DNA from: Aequorivita soesokkakensis
GTDB lineage: Bacteria > Bacteroidota > Bacteroidia > Flavobacteriales > Flavobacteriaceae
Direction: 5' to 3'
Assembly (NCBI RefSeq): GCF_001641085.1
Contig: NZ_LXIE01000031.1
Coordinates: 1-64,000 of the forward strand
DNA length: 64,000 nucleotides
The translations under genes were made by a program, and so were the position numbers. Positions within the stretch are counted from its first letter, which is position 1; each line of letters begins with the position of its first letter. The notes beneath the pieces were generated by a model, which did not search any database, was not told the origin of the DNA, and worked only from the letters and a program-made list of their open reading frames with translations. Below, piece by piece: positions 1-8,245 of the stretch.

Positions 1-19
1 AAACCTGAAACCTGAAACT
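1..19. repeat. Heptamer tandem repeat, cut by window start
   Basis: The unit AAACCTG occurs twice in a row and then begins a third time, ending six bases before the ATG of the BlaI-type gene. The array may continue to the left of the window. It belongs to the class of 7 bp spacer repeats seen at several other places in this window. Confidence 0.7.
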
Positions 20-24
20 AAAAA

Positions 25-393
25 ATGAAACAACTAACAAAAGCTGAAGAAGATATTATGCAGATCCTTTGGGATTTGGAAGAGGCAAATGTTGCTTCAA
101 TTATAGAGAAACTGCCAGAGCCAAAACCTGCTTATAATACCGTTTCTACAATTGTTCGGATTTTGGAGAGTAAAGATTTTGTGGATTATAGAAAGGAAGG
201 ACGTGGTCACGTTTATTTCCCAAAAGTGAAAAAAACCGAATACAGCAACCAATCCTTAAACAAATTAATGGATGGCTATTTTCAAGGCTCTTTCAAAAGT
301 ATGGTTTCCTTTTTTATGAAGAAAAACGACATCAGCATCCAGGAAATGGAAAGTATTATGAAAGAAATTAATTCTGAAAAACCCGAAAAATGA
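25..393 (+). CDS. BlaI/MecI/CopY-family transcriptional repressor
   Basis: A 122-residue protein with the winged-helix layout of BlaI/MecI: an N-terminal segment with AEEDIMQILWDLEEANVASI, a recognition helix around YNTVSTIVRILESK (residues 38-51) and the wing RKEGRGHVYFP. The family binds DNA as a dimer and is inactivated by proteolysis when the partner membrane sensor is triggered. The next gene overlaps its end by 4 bases and encodes that kind of sensor, so the two form one operon. In Bacteroidota such pairs are common and need not concern beta-lactams; no beta-lactamase is near. The promoter lies outside the window. Confidence 0.93.
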   Translation: MKQLTKAEEDIMQILWDLEEANVASIIEKLPEPKPAYNTVSTIVRILESKDFVDYRKEGRGHVYFPKVKKTEYSNQSLNKLMDGYFQGSFKSMVSFFMKKNDISIQEMESIMKEINSEKPEK

Positions 394-1661
394 TGCATAC
401 ACTACTTCAAATACTCGTGTTTCAAGCGCTGTTTTTGGCAGTGTATGATCTCTTTCTGAAAAAAGAAACTTTTTTTAATTTGAACAGAATTTATCTTTTA
501 CTGACCCCAATTTTGGGTTGCATTTTGCCATTTATAAGTATAAATTTTCTTCAACAAAACATTCCGCAAGAGTTTATATTTCAATTGCCAACCGTTATTA
601 TTGGTAGCAATAACCCCGAAACAGTTTTTAATGGAACAATTTGGTTTTCAATTTTATGGCTTATGGGAATGCTATTTAGCGGCTTATTTTTCATTTGGAA
701 ATTTTACAAAATAATAAAGCTGAATTTTTCAGGAACAATCATAAATTCCCAAAATTTTAAATTGGTAATTCTCCCTAAAACCGATACGGCCTTTTCCTTT
801 TTCAACACCATTTTTTTGGGCGAAAACATTTCCAAAGAAAACAAAGCAAACATAATTGCCCACGAAAAAATTCATATAAAACAAAAGCATTCTTTGGATC
901 TACTTTTCTTTGAAATGTTACGTATCATTTTTTGGTTTAACCCTATGGTTTATCTCTTCCAAAACCGAATGGCCACGCTTCATGAGTTTATAGCAGATGC
1001 AAAAGTTGCTGCCGAAAAAGATAAAAAACAATACTATCAAAACCTGCTTTCAGAAGTATTCCAAACGGAAAAAATATCATTCATCAATACATTTTTCAAT
1101 CAATCATTAATCAAAAAACGAATCATTATGTTACAAAAATCAAAATCGAAAAAAACCGCTCAATTGAAGTATTTAGTACTATTGCCAGCAATTTTCGGAA
1201 TGTTGTTTTACACTGCTTGTAGCGACAACCCAAAAGCAGAGGAAACCCAAACCGTTCAGCAATCCGATTCTGAAGTGATTCCGAAAGCTGACGGATCTAC
1301 CGAAACAGACGTCCCTTTTGGGACGATTGAAAAAGTGCCTGTTTTTCCTGGCTGTACTGGTGCTGACAACGAAACTTTGAAAAAGTGTTTCTCTGAGAAT
1401 ATAAGTGGTTTTGTTGGCAAGAATTTTAATACAAAGCTCGCAAATGATTTAAATTTATCGGGCATACAGCGAATAATTGTAAGGTTTAAAATTGACAAAA
1501 CAGGAAAAATAGTTGATGTACAGGCTCGTGCGCCAAAACCAGAACTTGAGGCCGAAGCCATTCGTGTAATTGAAAAACTTCCGCAAATGGAAGCTGGAGA
1601 ACAAGAGGGTGAAAAAGTAGCCGTGCTCTATTCCTTACCCATTGTTTTTGAAGTGAAATAA
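390..1661 (+). CDS. BlaR1/MecR1-type M56 metallopeptidase with TonB-like C-terminus
   Basis: A 423-residue membrane sensor-protease. Hydrophobic segments lie near residues 5-22, 35-55 and 86-106. The zinc motif HEKIH is at residues 158-162, preceded by the conserved AFSFFNTIFLGE stretch (134-145). Another hydrophobic segment at about 260-277 is followed by a periplasmic domain (about 313-423) resembling the TonB C-terminal fold, with VPVFPGC and a second cysteine 11 residues later. The protease probably cleaves the BlaI-type repressor encoded just upstream (ATGA overlap). The TonB-like tail is related to the proteins at 1786, 44597 and 45121. The inducing signal cannot be told from sequence. 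Confidence 0.9.
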   Translation: MMHTLLQILVFQALFLAVYDLFLKKETFFNLNRIYLLLTPILGCILPFISINFLQQNIPQEFIFQLPTVIIGSNNPETVFNGTIWFSILWLMGMLFSGLFFIWKFYKIIKLNFSGTIINSQNFKLVILPKTDTAFSFFNTIFLGENISKENKANIIAHEKIHIKQKHSLDLLFFEMLRIIFWFNPMVYLFQNRMATLHEFIADAKVAAEKDKKQYYQNLLSEVFQTEKISFINTFFNQSLIKKRIIMLQKSKSKKTAQLKYLVLLPAIFGMLFYTACSDNPKAEETQTVQQSDSEVIPKADGSTETDVPFGTIEKVPVFPGCTGADNETLKKCFSENISGFVGKNFNTKLANDLNLSGIQRIIVRFKIDKTGKIVDVQARAPKPELEAEAIRVIEKLPQMEAGEQEGEKVAVLYSLPIVFEVK

Positions 1662-1680
1662 GCTCTTTCATCTTCTTTTT

Positions 1681-1708
1681 AAAAGCCGAAGAATTTCTTC
1701 GGCTTTTT
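1681..1708 (+). terminator. Intrinsic terminator after the BlaI/BlaR1 operon
   Basis: A perfect stem AAAAGCCGAAG / CTTCGGCTTTT with a short AATTT loop ends in a T run, 20 bases after the stop codon of the M56 sensor gene. Confidence 0.9.
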
Positions 1709-1750
1709 ATTTTTTGAAATAACAGCAGCCACCAACCCAGTAAGTTTCAA

Positions 1751-1758
1751 TAAATTTG
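1751..1758 (+). promoter_or_regulatory. Flavobacterial -7 element TAAATTTG
   Basis: Matches the Bacteroidota -7 consensus TAnnTTTG and lies 28 bases before the lipoprotein ATG at 1786, downstream of the terminator at 1681. No good TTG -33 box is visible at the usual distance, so the call is tentative. Confidence 0.45.
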
Positions 1759-1785
1759 TACTTTTCAAAGTAGATTTATTCTGAA

Positions 1786-2265
1786 ATGATAAAGCGTTTC
1801 CATTTTATTATTCTTTTATTACTGGCAACTTCCTGCCAGTTTTTTGAGACCGAAAAAGTTTCCTCGGAAGAAATTTATAAAGAAGAGATGCAAACAATTG
1901 ATTGGAAAGACGTGGATCGATATCCGTCGTTTCCGAGTTGTGAAAACTCTCTGGAAAAGCCCGAACAGAAAGATTGTTTTATAAATACCATCAGCTCACA
2001 TTTGTATAAATCAATCAGCCATCAAGATATGATTGCTGTGCGCGAGGTTTACGATACCGTAAAAGTGAATTTTGAAGTGAGCGGGAAAGGAGAACTCTCT
2101 ATTTTGGAAATAAAAATGGATACGATTTTACAGAAAGAATTTCCAAATTTGGAAACCTGGCTTTTGCAGAGCATCGATTCACTAAAACCTGTTGCACCGG
2201 CCTATAAACGTGGAATTCCTGTGAGAACACAATTCACGCTTCCCGTAATAATCAAAACAAATTGA
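1786..2265 (+). CDS. Lipoprotein with degenerate TonB-like domain
   Basis: A 159-residue protein with a lipoprotein signal ending LLATSC (cysteine at residue 17), so it is probably anchored in a membrane facing the periplasm. Its body carries YPSFPSC...DCF, the same two-cysteine pattern as VPVFPGC...KCF in the M56 sensor just upstream, and ends with a strand-rich segment TQFTLPVIIK like the TonB C-terminal domain. It looks like a free-standing relative of the sensor's C-terminal domain. It has its own candidate promoter and follows the terminator of the sensor operon. Function unknown; energy transduction is unlikely because there is no TonB transmembrane or proline-rich part. Confidence 0.8.
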   Translation: MIKRFHFIILLLLATSCQFFETEKVSSEEIYKEEMQTIDWKDVDRYPSFPSCENSLEKPEQKDCFINTISSHLYKSISHQDMIAVREVYDTVKVNFEVSGKGELSILEIKMDTILQKEFPNLETWLLQSIDSLKPVAPAYKRGIPVRTQFTLPVIIKTN

Positions 2266-3150
2266 TTAAAGGTTGAATTTATAACCAAGCGTAAAATCTA
2301 CGGGAAATTCATCATTGCTTTCCACATTCAACCCCACAATGTCATTGTAGTTGAAGGTAATGTAGCCATTGCCAATTTTATAATCCGCACCAATTCCGAA
2401 AGTCACTGGGGCGTTAAAGTCACTTCCCGAATTATTTTCAGTAACAATCATCGGAGGTAATGTTTCGATTACATAGGTAATTTCTCTTTTTGAATAAGTA
2501 AATGAAACGAATTTGCAGTTTATAAATGCATCAAATCTAGGCGTTTTCACAAATTTAAAACGGTAATTTAAAGAAATCTGCGAAGCAGTATATTTGTAGT
2601 CACTGCTCTCAAAAGTCTGCTTAAAGCGCAATACCATTGCATGCCTTTTCAGTTTTATGTAATCTACCAATTCTAGATCAATTCCCGCGACTGGTTGCAG
2701 TGCATTGGTTGGGTTTTCGGTATAAACACTGTTGCTCACGCCTGCAAAGGCTCCAAGCCTAAACCCAAGCTGGACGGATTTTTTTTCATCAACAAAATTG
2801 GGGTCTTTCTTTTTGTTGTATTCCACAAAAAAGGCGCTTAAGCTTGGCAATGTCAGCTTTACTTTTTCGGTTGAAACTGCGTCATCGCTGGTTTGTTGCT
2901 TTAAAGTTTCTTTGTATTCCTCTTGATAATCGCCGTTTTGTTTTGTGTTTTTCAATTCTTGAATGTCGTTTCCTTTTTTTGAAAAATAACGGTATTCGCC
3001 ATTGATCGAATTCCACAGCAATGTTAAAGTGCCTTCCACTTCAGTATTCAAAGTATAAGTTTGGCCATCAATGGTGTATTGTTGTTGTGCTTGTAACGTT
3101 TCTACAGAAAGTAAAAGAAACAAAACGAAAATTGAAAGGAGCGATTTCAT
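2266..3150 (-). CDS. Secreted outer-membrane beta-barrel-like protein
   Basis: A 294-residue protein with a Sec signal peptide (residues 1-22, ending LQAQ). The N-terminal part is polar; from about residue 125 alternating hydrophobic and polar strands suggest a small outer-membrane beta barrel, ending in LGYKFNL with an aromatic residue near the end, as barrel proteins do. It begins directly opposite the end of the lipoprotein gene at 1786 (stop codons adjacent, convergent). I do not recognise a named family. A PorT/outer-membrane-barrel-like fold is an inference from the pattern. Confidence 0.75.
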   Translation of the reverse strand: MKSLLSIFVLFLLLSVETLQAQQQYTIDGQTYTLNTEVEGTLTLLWNSINGEYRYFSKKGNDIQELKNTKQNGDYQEEYKETLKQQTSDDAVSTEKVKLTLPSLSAFFVEYNKKKDPNFVDEKKSVQLGFRLGAFAGVSNSVYTENPTNALQPVAGIDLELVDYIKLKRHAMVLRFKQTFESSDYKYTASQISLNYRFKFVKTPRFDAFINCKFVSFTYSKREITYVIETLPPMIVTENNSGSDFNAPVTFGIGADYKIGNGYITFNYNDIVGLNVESNDEFPVDFTLGYKFNL

Positions 3151-3198
3151 AAGGGCGTGATTTAAAGTATGGCTAAGTTAAAAAATTTAATCAATTTA

Positions 3199-4326
3199 TC
3201 ACGGGTTTTTAAAGCTGCGGCCTTTCCAAGAATAGTTTCCGCGCAAGCTTCCCAAGCTAACAACCAAAACAATTATGGCATACATATAAGTTTGCGGCAG
3301 AAATTTCCAAAACGAGGATTTTTTGCCAAAAAGCGAAAAATTTTGTTGTACAACAACGTAATCCACAATAATTTTTATAGCTGTTAGTAGCAAATAAAAG
3401 CCAAGATTTTCGGTATCGAAAATCATAAAAAAAGGAAACACCAAAACGGAAAGATTCATTAAAAAAACAAGAATCCCCAAAACTTTGGAAGTTAGGCCTT
3501 TCTGCTTTGAAGTTTTAGAAGCCCAACGAATTCGCTGATTTATAACATTTTTCCAAGTTTTTTGTGGGTTCGTGGAAACGATGGATTCTTCTGATTTTAA
3601 AAACTGAACCCGCTTCGGAAACGCTTTTTTCATCTTTTCCAACAAAAATATATCGTCGCCACTGGCAATGTGGTTGTTTCCCGAAAAACCATTCACTTTA
3701 AGAAAAGCTTCCTTTTTATAAGCCAAATTTGCGCCGTTACAAAGCAACGGATTACGCAGTCCAAAACTGCCAATGGTCACCGACTGCAGACTCAAACCGT
3801 CCAATTGTTGGAAATTCTCAATAAAACTTCCGTTGGATTTATAAATAACGGGCCCGCAGACCATTAACGGATTATTTTTTTGAATAAAGGCGTCAAACAC
3901 TTTCAGCCAGTTTTTTGGAAGCTCACAATCTGCATCCGTAGTTACGATCCACTCAAAGTTTGAATTTTTAATGGCTTCGGAAATAGCATCCTTTTTTGGG
4001 GAATTGGAAACACGTTTGTTTTGGATTAGTTTTATTGAAAACCTGCTTTTTTCTATCGTCTCGGAAATAATCGCTTCGGAAATATCTTCGGAAGCATCGT
4101 TCACAAAAATAAGCTCGAACATTTCCGAAGGATACTTCAATCCATTTAGGGTTTTCAAAAGATTCGGAAGATTTGCCGCTTCATTCCTAAAAGGAATTAC
4201 AACACTGAAATGGGTTAAAGGTTTTGTCTCTTCCGAAGAAAAAAAGCGAACATTTCTATAACCCAAAACTATAAAAACCATACTGTAAAAGTATAGGGCG
4301 AAAAGAATAAAAAACCCAAAAATCAT
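3199..4326 (-). CDS. Family 2 glycosyltransferase, membrane-bound
   Basis: About 375 residues. The start chosen is the ATG overlapping the stop of the upstream gene (ATGA); a longer reading frame exists but has an atypical extension. An N-terminal membrane helix (MIFGFFILFALYFYSMVF) precedes a GT-A domain with FSVVIPFRNEAANL, the metal-binding TTDADCELP, and the acceptor-site SGDDIFLLEKM with the Q-x-x-RW motif NQRIRWASK. C-terminal membrane helices follow. This is the processive or transmembrane GT2 layout. The partner gene upstream encodes a flippase-like protein, so the pair may build a membrane glycoconjugate. Substrate unknown. Confidence 0.88.
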   Translation of the reverse strand: MIFGFFILFALYFYSMVFIVLGYRNVRFFSSEETKPLTHFSVVIPFRNEAANLPNLLKTLNGLKYPSEMFELIFVNDASEDISEAIISETIEKSRFSIKLIQNKRVSNSPKKDAISEAIKNSNFEWIVTTDADCELPKNWLKVFDAFIQKNNPLMVCGPVIYKSNGSFIENFQQLDGLSLQSVTIGSFGLRNPLLCNGANLAYKKEAFLKVNGFSGNNHIASGDDIFLLEKMKKAFPKRVQFLKSEESIVSTNPQKTWKNVINQRIRWASKTSKQKGLTSKVLGILVFLMNLSVLVFPFFMIFDTENLGFYLLLTAIKIIVDYVVVQQNFSLFGKKSSFWKFLPQTYMYAIIVLVVSLGSLRGNYSWKGRSFKNP

Positions 4327-5279
4327 TTGGTGGTGGGTTGATAGGTGAGCACGAAAAAACTTCCGAAAAGTGCCGGAAGCACAAAATTGAAAATCCAAAT
4401 TGTCAGCACTGTTGCCAAAACGGCAAACTCAGAAACGTTTACGAATGAAAACAGCCAAACGGCAACTCCTCCCCGAATCACAACATCAAAAATGAAAAAC
4501 GTTGGAATTATGGAAACGAAAAAATACATGGTGAAAATCAGGAGCAGGGCGTCAAAAAAAGGAATTTTGGCACCAAAAAACAGTAACAATCCATAAAACA
4601 TTCCGCTGAAAATAATGTAGCGAAAGATGGAATACAGCAGTACGTTTCGTTTTATTTGAAAAGGAATCTGTTTGAAAAATTCAAATAACTTTGAAAAGGA
4701 AAAACCCTTCATCAGCAGTTCTTTTTCTTTAAAATAATAACCGACAGCGAAGAGTAAAATAACGCCTATTCCAAAATAACAAACTGTTTTCACGGAATAG
4801 TCAACGTTGAAATTTCGAAGGAAATACAGTAACCCAATTATTCCAAAAAGAGTTGTCACCAACATTTGTGACCCGCTGGAAAAGAAATTTAGCAACAAAA
4901 CTTTTTTTCGTTTTGAACTTTCAAAAAACATTGCTTTGGCGCCGTATTCACCAATCCGGTTGGGCGTTGCCAAAGACACCGTGAGCGATGCCAAGCTTTG
5001 TTTCATTGCCGTTTGGAAATTTATTTTTTTGATTACGGAAACTAAATTTTGCCATTTCAGAATTTCAAAATACCAATTTGCCGCAGCCAAAAATAAAAAG
5101 AGCAGTATCAAATATCCCGAAATGCTGGCTTGGGCTGTAATTGTGTTTTTAAACTCCGAAAAGCTTAGAGAGGAATTAAAACTGATTTTATAAAAAATAT
5201 ATCCAAAAGTCAATCCAATAATCAAAACCTTGGCGGTGACGAGCAGATATTGTTTAGCTTTGTGGGAGATGGCAATCAT
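4323..5279 (-). CDS. Lysylphosphatidylglycerol synthase TM region/YbhN-like membrane protein
   Basis: About 318 residues starting at MIAISHKAK; the 14-residue longer alternative would run almost to the ruvC start. Eight or so hydrophobic segments and conserved stretches such as TPNRIGEYGAKAMFFE and the C-terminal VIRGGVAVWLF fit the LPG_synthase_TM (UPF0104) family without the catalytic synthase domain. Members are thought to act in lipid or glycan translocation. It overlaps the glycosyltransferase gene by 4 bases, so the two are translated together. It is divergent from ruvC with only about 44 bases between starts. Confidence 0.85.
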   Translation of the reverse strand: MIAISHKAKQYLLVTAKVLIIGLTFGYIFYKISFNSSLSFSEFKNTITAQASISGYLILLFLFLAAANWYFEILKWQNLVSVIKKINFQTAMKQSLASLTVSLATPNRIGEYGAKAMFFESSKRKKVLLLNFFSSGSQMLVTTLFGIIGLLYFLRNFNVDYSVKTVCYFGIGVILLFAVGYYFKEKELLMKGFSFSKLFEFFKQIPFQIKRNVLLYSIFRYIIFSGMFYGLLLFFGAKIPFFDALLLIFTMYFFVSIIPTFFIFDVVIRGGVAVWLFSFVNVSEFAVLATVLTIWIFNFVLPALFGSFFVLTYQPTTK

Positions 5280-5323
5280 GTTGCTAAAATACGAATTCCC
5301 AACAAAGCAGAAACGCTTCAAAT

Positions 5324-5884
5324 ATGCAGCACAAAACAGAAAAAATAATTTTAGGTATTGATCCCGGAACCACGATTATGGGCTTCGGCTTGATAAAAGT
5401 TGTAGGCAAACAAATGCAATTTATGCAATTGAACGAGCTGCAACTAAAAAAATATGATGACCATTACCTAAAACTGAAACTCATTTTTGAACGTACTATC
5501 GAGCTGATAGATACGCACAATCCGGACGAAATTGCCATTGAGGCACCGTTCTTTGGAAAAAATGTACAATCGATGCTAAAATTGGGAAGGGCGCAGGGAG
5601 TTGCAATGGCGGCGGGACTTTCGCGACAAATACCAATTACGGAATATTCCCCAAAAAAAATAAAAATGGCCATTACGGGCAACGGAAATGCCAGTAAGGA
5701 ACAGGTTGCGAAAATGCTGCAAAGTCTTTTAAGTTTAAAAGAACTCCCAAAAAATCTGGACAGTACAGATGGTTTGGCTGCTGCCGTTTGCCATTTTTAC
5801 AATTCCGGGAAAGTTGAAACCGGGAAAAGTTATACGGGCTGGGCGGCATTTGTGAAACAGAATGAATCAAAAATCATCAAATAA
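5324..5884 (+). CDS. ruvC: Crossover junction endodeoxyribonuclease RuvC
   Basis: A 186-residue RuvC of normal length. It resolves Holliday junctions made in recombination and repair, working with RuvAB. Catalytic acidic residues are visible in GIDPGTTIMGFGL (Asp), AIEAPFFGKNV (Glu) and the C-terminal STDGLAAAVCH (Asp). The start ATG gives MQHKTEKIILGIDPG, the usual short leader. It is followed by hemW after a 33-base spacer filled by a heptamer repeat. Confidence 0.97.
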   Translation: MQHKTEKIILGIDPGTTIMGFGLIKVVGKQMQFMQLNELQLKKYDDHYLKLKLIFERTIELIDTHNPDEIAIEAPFFGKNVQSMLKLGRAQGVAMAAGLSRQIPITEYSPKKIKMAITGNGNASKEQVAKMLQSLLSLKELPKNLDSTDGLAAAVCHFYNSGKVETGKSYTGWAAFVKQNESKIIK

Positions 5885-5886
5885 TT

Positions 5887-5914
5887 CTGAATTCAGAATT
5901 CAGAATTCAGAATT
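5887..5914. repeat. Heptamer tandem repeat (CAGAATT)x4 abutting hemW start
   Basis: Four head-to-tail copies of the 7-mer CAGAATT (first copy one base different) fill nearly the whole ruvC-hemW spacer and end three bases before the hemW ATG. Degenerate copies of the same unit recur at 39248. Confidence 0.9.
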
Positions 5915-5917
5915 AAA

Positions 5918-7072
5918 ATGAGCGGAATTTATATTCATATACCATTTTGCAAGCAAGCATGCCATTATTGTGATTTTCACTTTTCTACTTCTTTGAAGAA
6001 AAAAACTGAATTGGTCAATGCGCTTTGCCAAGAATTGGTGTTGCGAAAAGAAGAATTGAAAGATGAAGTTGAAACCATTTATTTAGGCGGCGGAACTCCA
6101 TCTTTGTTGTCGATTGAAGATTTACGATTGTTGATTTCTGAAGTTTATAATAATTATGAAGTTTCAGAAAACCCTGAAATCACCCTTGAAGCAAACCCCG
6201 ATGATCTTTTGGATGTCAGTCTGAGCGCAGTCGAAGACCTCGCGGAAACCAAATTATTGGCGTTTAAAAATATAGGAATTAACAGATTAAGCATAGGAAT
6301 CCAATCCTTTTTCGAAGAAGATTTGAAACTGATGAACCGCGCTCATAATGCTTCCGAAGCGTTGGAATGTATAAAAGAAGCGAAGAAATATTTCGAAAAT
6401 ATCAGCATCGATTTGATTTATGGAATTCCCGGAATGAGCGACGAACGTTGGAAAAAAAACCTTGAAATAGCTTTAAAACTTGATGTTCCGCATCTGTCGT
6501 GTTATGCTTTGACGGTAGAACCAAAAACAGCTTTAAAAAAATTCATTGAAAAAGGGATTGTGCCTCCGGTGGACGAAGATGTTGCAAAAAAGCATTACGA
6601 AATTTTACTTTCTGAAACCGAAAAAGCCGGTTTGGAAAACTATGAATTTTCAAATTTTGGAAAACCGGGTTTCCATTCCCGCAACAATACCGCATATTGG
6701 GAAGGAAAACCTTATTTGGGCATTGGGCCATCGGCGCACAGTTACAATGGAAAATCCCGCAGTTGGAATGTGGCAAACAACACAAAATATATTAAAAGTA
6801 TTGAAGCTGGAATTCTTCCTTCGGAATCGGAAATCCTTTCAAAGGAAGACAAATACAACGAATATATAATGACGGGATTGCGCACTAAAAAAGGTGTTTC
6901 CTTAGAAAAAGTTGAAAGTGAATTTGGGGAAAAATATTCAGAATATCTTTTGAAGCAAGCTGAAAATTCTTTAAAAACCGGACTTTTAATTCAAGAAAAT
7001 CAAACTTTGAAAATTTCAAAAAAAGGAAAATTTTTAAGCGATGGAATTGCTGCAGATTTATTTTGGATTTAA
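5918..7072 (+). CDS. hemW: HemW-like radical SAM heme chaperone
   Basis: A 384-residue radical SAM protein. The [4Fe-4S]-binding CKQACHYC motif (C-x3-C-x2-C) near residue 10 is HemW/HemN-like, followed by YLGGGTPSLL, RLSIGIQSF and DLIYGIPG, and a C-terminal HemN_C domain with EYIMTGLRTKKGV. The first motif with three rather than four cysteine-spaced positions and the length favour HemW (heme insertion chaperone) over true coproporphyrinogen dehydrogenase. Odd feature: residues about 97-109 interrupt the normally short NPDDL-to-KLLAFKNIGINRL segment and are encoded by a dispersed intergenic-type repeat (see 6214). Confidence 0.93.
   Translation: MSGIYIHIPFCKQACHYCDFHFSTSLKKKTELVNALCQELVLRKEELKDEVETIYLGGGTPSLLSIEDLRLLISEVYNNYEVSENPEITLEANPDDLLDVSLSAVEDLAETKLLAFKNIGINRLSIGIQSFFEEDLKLMNRAHNASEALECIKEAKKYFENISIDLIYGIPGMSDERWKKNLEIALKLDVPHLSCYALTVEPKTALKKFIEKGIVPPVDEDVAKKHYEILLSETEKAGLENYEFSNFGKPGFHSRNNTAYWEGKPYLGIGPSAHSYNGKSRSWNVANNTKYIKSIEAGILPSESEILSKEDKYNEYIMTGLRTKKGVSLEKVESEFGEKYSEYLLKQAENSLKTGLLIQENQTLKISKKGKFLSDGIAADLFWI
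6214..6239. repeat. Dispersed TGAGCGCAGTCGAA repeat inside hemW
   Basis: The core TCTGAGCGCAGTCGAAGACC sits in frame inside hemW, coding for roughly DVSLSAVED. The same core occurs between genes at 33285 and 36761. From memory of flavobacterial genomes this is a common spacer repeat (reverse complement CTTCGACTGCGCTCAGACTG). Its presence in a coding region as an apparent insertion is unusual. Confidence 0.8.
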
Positions 7073-7104
7073 GACCTAACAGGTCTTAAAGACCTGTTAG
7101 GTCT
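7072..7104. repeat. Perfect 16-bp inverted repeat after hemW
   Basis: AGACCTAACAGGTCTT, a single A, then its exact reverse complement. Each arm is itself a small palindrome (AGACCT/AGGTCT), so the element can fold as one long hairpin or two short ones. It begins at the last base of the hemW stop codon. There is no T run directly after it, so it is a palindromic repeat element rather than a typical terminator. Confidence 0.9.
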
Positions 7105-7140
7105 GAGATTGTTGTATCTTTATTTTTTCAAAATTTGTGA

Positions 7141-7887
7141 ATGAAAACTACAATTGAACATAAAGGAAAATCAATTAAGATCGATCTTTCCAAACCGCTG
7201 GATATTTCAATTCCATTACAGGCTTCGGAAGAAAATCCGTTGGCGTGGTATCAAAACAAACCGGTAATCGAACCCGTGAAAATGGGCGATTGGACAGGGA
7301 AAGTATCAGAGGGCGCTTCGGTGAATTTCAACAATGTGTTTTTCAATCCGCATGCACATGGAACGCATACCGAGTGTTTTGGGCATATTTCAGAAGAATT
7401 TCATTCTGTAAATGAAGCATTAAAAATCTTCTTTTTTTTAGCTGAGGTAATTTCCGTAAAACCAGAAAAAGTTGGCGAAGATGAAATAATTTCAGAAGAG
7501 AGCATCTCAAAATCTTTAAACGGAAAAACACCCGAAGCTATTGTAATTAGAACCCTTCCGAATAATTCAGAAAAAAAATCAAAGCATTGGTCAGACACCA
7601 ATTGGCCTTTTCTTCATGAAAAAGCAGCATTATTTTTACGGAAAATTGGCGTGAAACATTTGTTGATCGATCTTCCTTCCGTTGATAAAGAACGCGATGA
7701 AGGCAAGCTTTTGGCGCACAAAGCTTTTTGGAATTGCCCCGAAAACCCACGAAAGGATTGTACAATTTCGGAATTGATTTATGTGAACGACTCCATAAAA
7801 GACGGCGGCTATTTACTGAATTTACAAATCGCTTCATTTCATAACGACGCCTCGCCAAGTAAACCTGTTCTCTATAAAATTTTATAA
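7141..7887 (+). CDS. Cyclase/kynurenine formamidase-family metal hydrolase
   Basis: A 248-residue protein of the cyclase family (PF04199). The metal-binding stretch NPHAHGTHTECFGH matches the family's HxGTHxDxPxH, with Glu where Asp is usual. Further conserved parts are DLSKPLDISIPL at the N-terminus and LLIDLPSVDKERDEGKL. Family members hydrolyse formylkynurenine or cyclise polyketides; the substrate here is not evident, and no tryptophan catabolism genes are nearby. The next gene begins one base after its stop, so it heads a cluster with 7889, 8246 and 8622. Confidence 0.85.
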   Translation: MKTTIEHKGKSIKIDLSKPLDISIPLQASEENPLAWYQNKPVIEPVKMGDWTGKVSEGASVNFNNVFFNPHAHGTHTECFGHISEEFHSVNEALKIFFFLAEVISVKPEKVGEDEIISEESISKSLNGKTPEAIVIRTLPNNSEKKSKHWSDTNWPFLHEKAALFLRKIGVKHLLIDLPSVDKERDEGKLLAHKAFWNCPENPRKDCTISELIYVNDSIKDGGYLLNLQIASFHNDASPSKPVLYKIL

Positions 7888-7888
7888 A

Positions 7889-8242
7889 ATGCAAATCACT
7901 TTAAAAATTGAAGAATTAGCGCAATTTATTTTAGGTATAATTGTGTTTTCAACCCTAATTTATGATTGGTGGCTCTTCCCTTTATTGCTATTTTTACCCG
8001 ACATAAGTATGTTGGGATATTTAGTGAATCCAAAAGTGGGCGCAATTTCCTATAATTTGTTTCACCATAAAGCAGTTGCCATTGCCATTGCATTATTTGG
8101 GATGTATAATGTAGATTTTTTAATAGCATTGATAGGCGTAATTTTGTTTTCCCACGCTTCTTTTGATAGAATTTTTGGCTTCGGTTTAAAATATCCCGAC
8201 AGTTTTAAAAATACACATTTGGGAAAAATTGGTAATGGTTAA
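7889..8242 (+). CDS. DUF4260 membrane protein
   Basis: A 117-residue integral membrane protein with three to four hydrophobic segments and the conserved LLFLPDISMLGYL, YNLFHHKA and ASFDRIFGFGLKYPDSF stretches that I recognise as DUF4260. The family ends with a FxxTHLGxIG motif, present here as FKNTHLGKIG. Function unknown. It lies tightly between the cyclase-family gene and the MmcQ/YjbR gene (spacings 1 and 3 bases), so it is probably co-transcribed. Confidence 0.85.
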   Translation: MQITLKIEELAQFILGIIVFSTLIYDWWLFPLLLFLPDISMLGYLVNPKVGAISYNLFHHKAVAIAIALFGMYNVDFLIALIGVILFSHASFDRIFGFGLKYPDSFKNTHLGKIGNG

Positions 8243-8245
8243 GCT

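Noticed and set aside
25-1661. Beta-lactam resistance locus
   Set aside because: BlaI/BlaR1-type pairs are generic in Bacteroidota and no beta-lactamase or PBP2a gene is near.
7925-8129. Minus-strand frame opposite the DUF4260 gene
   Set aside because: It lies wholly inside a recognised gene and has no signal or family features.
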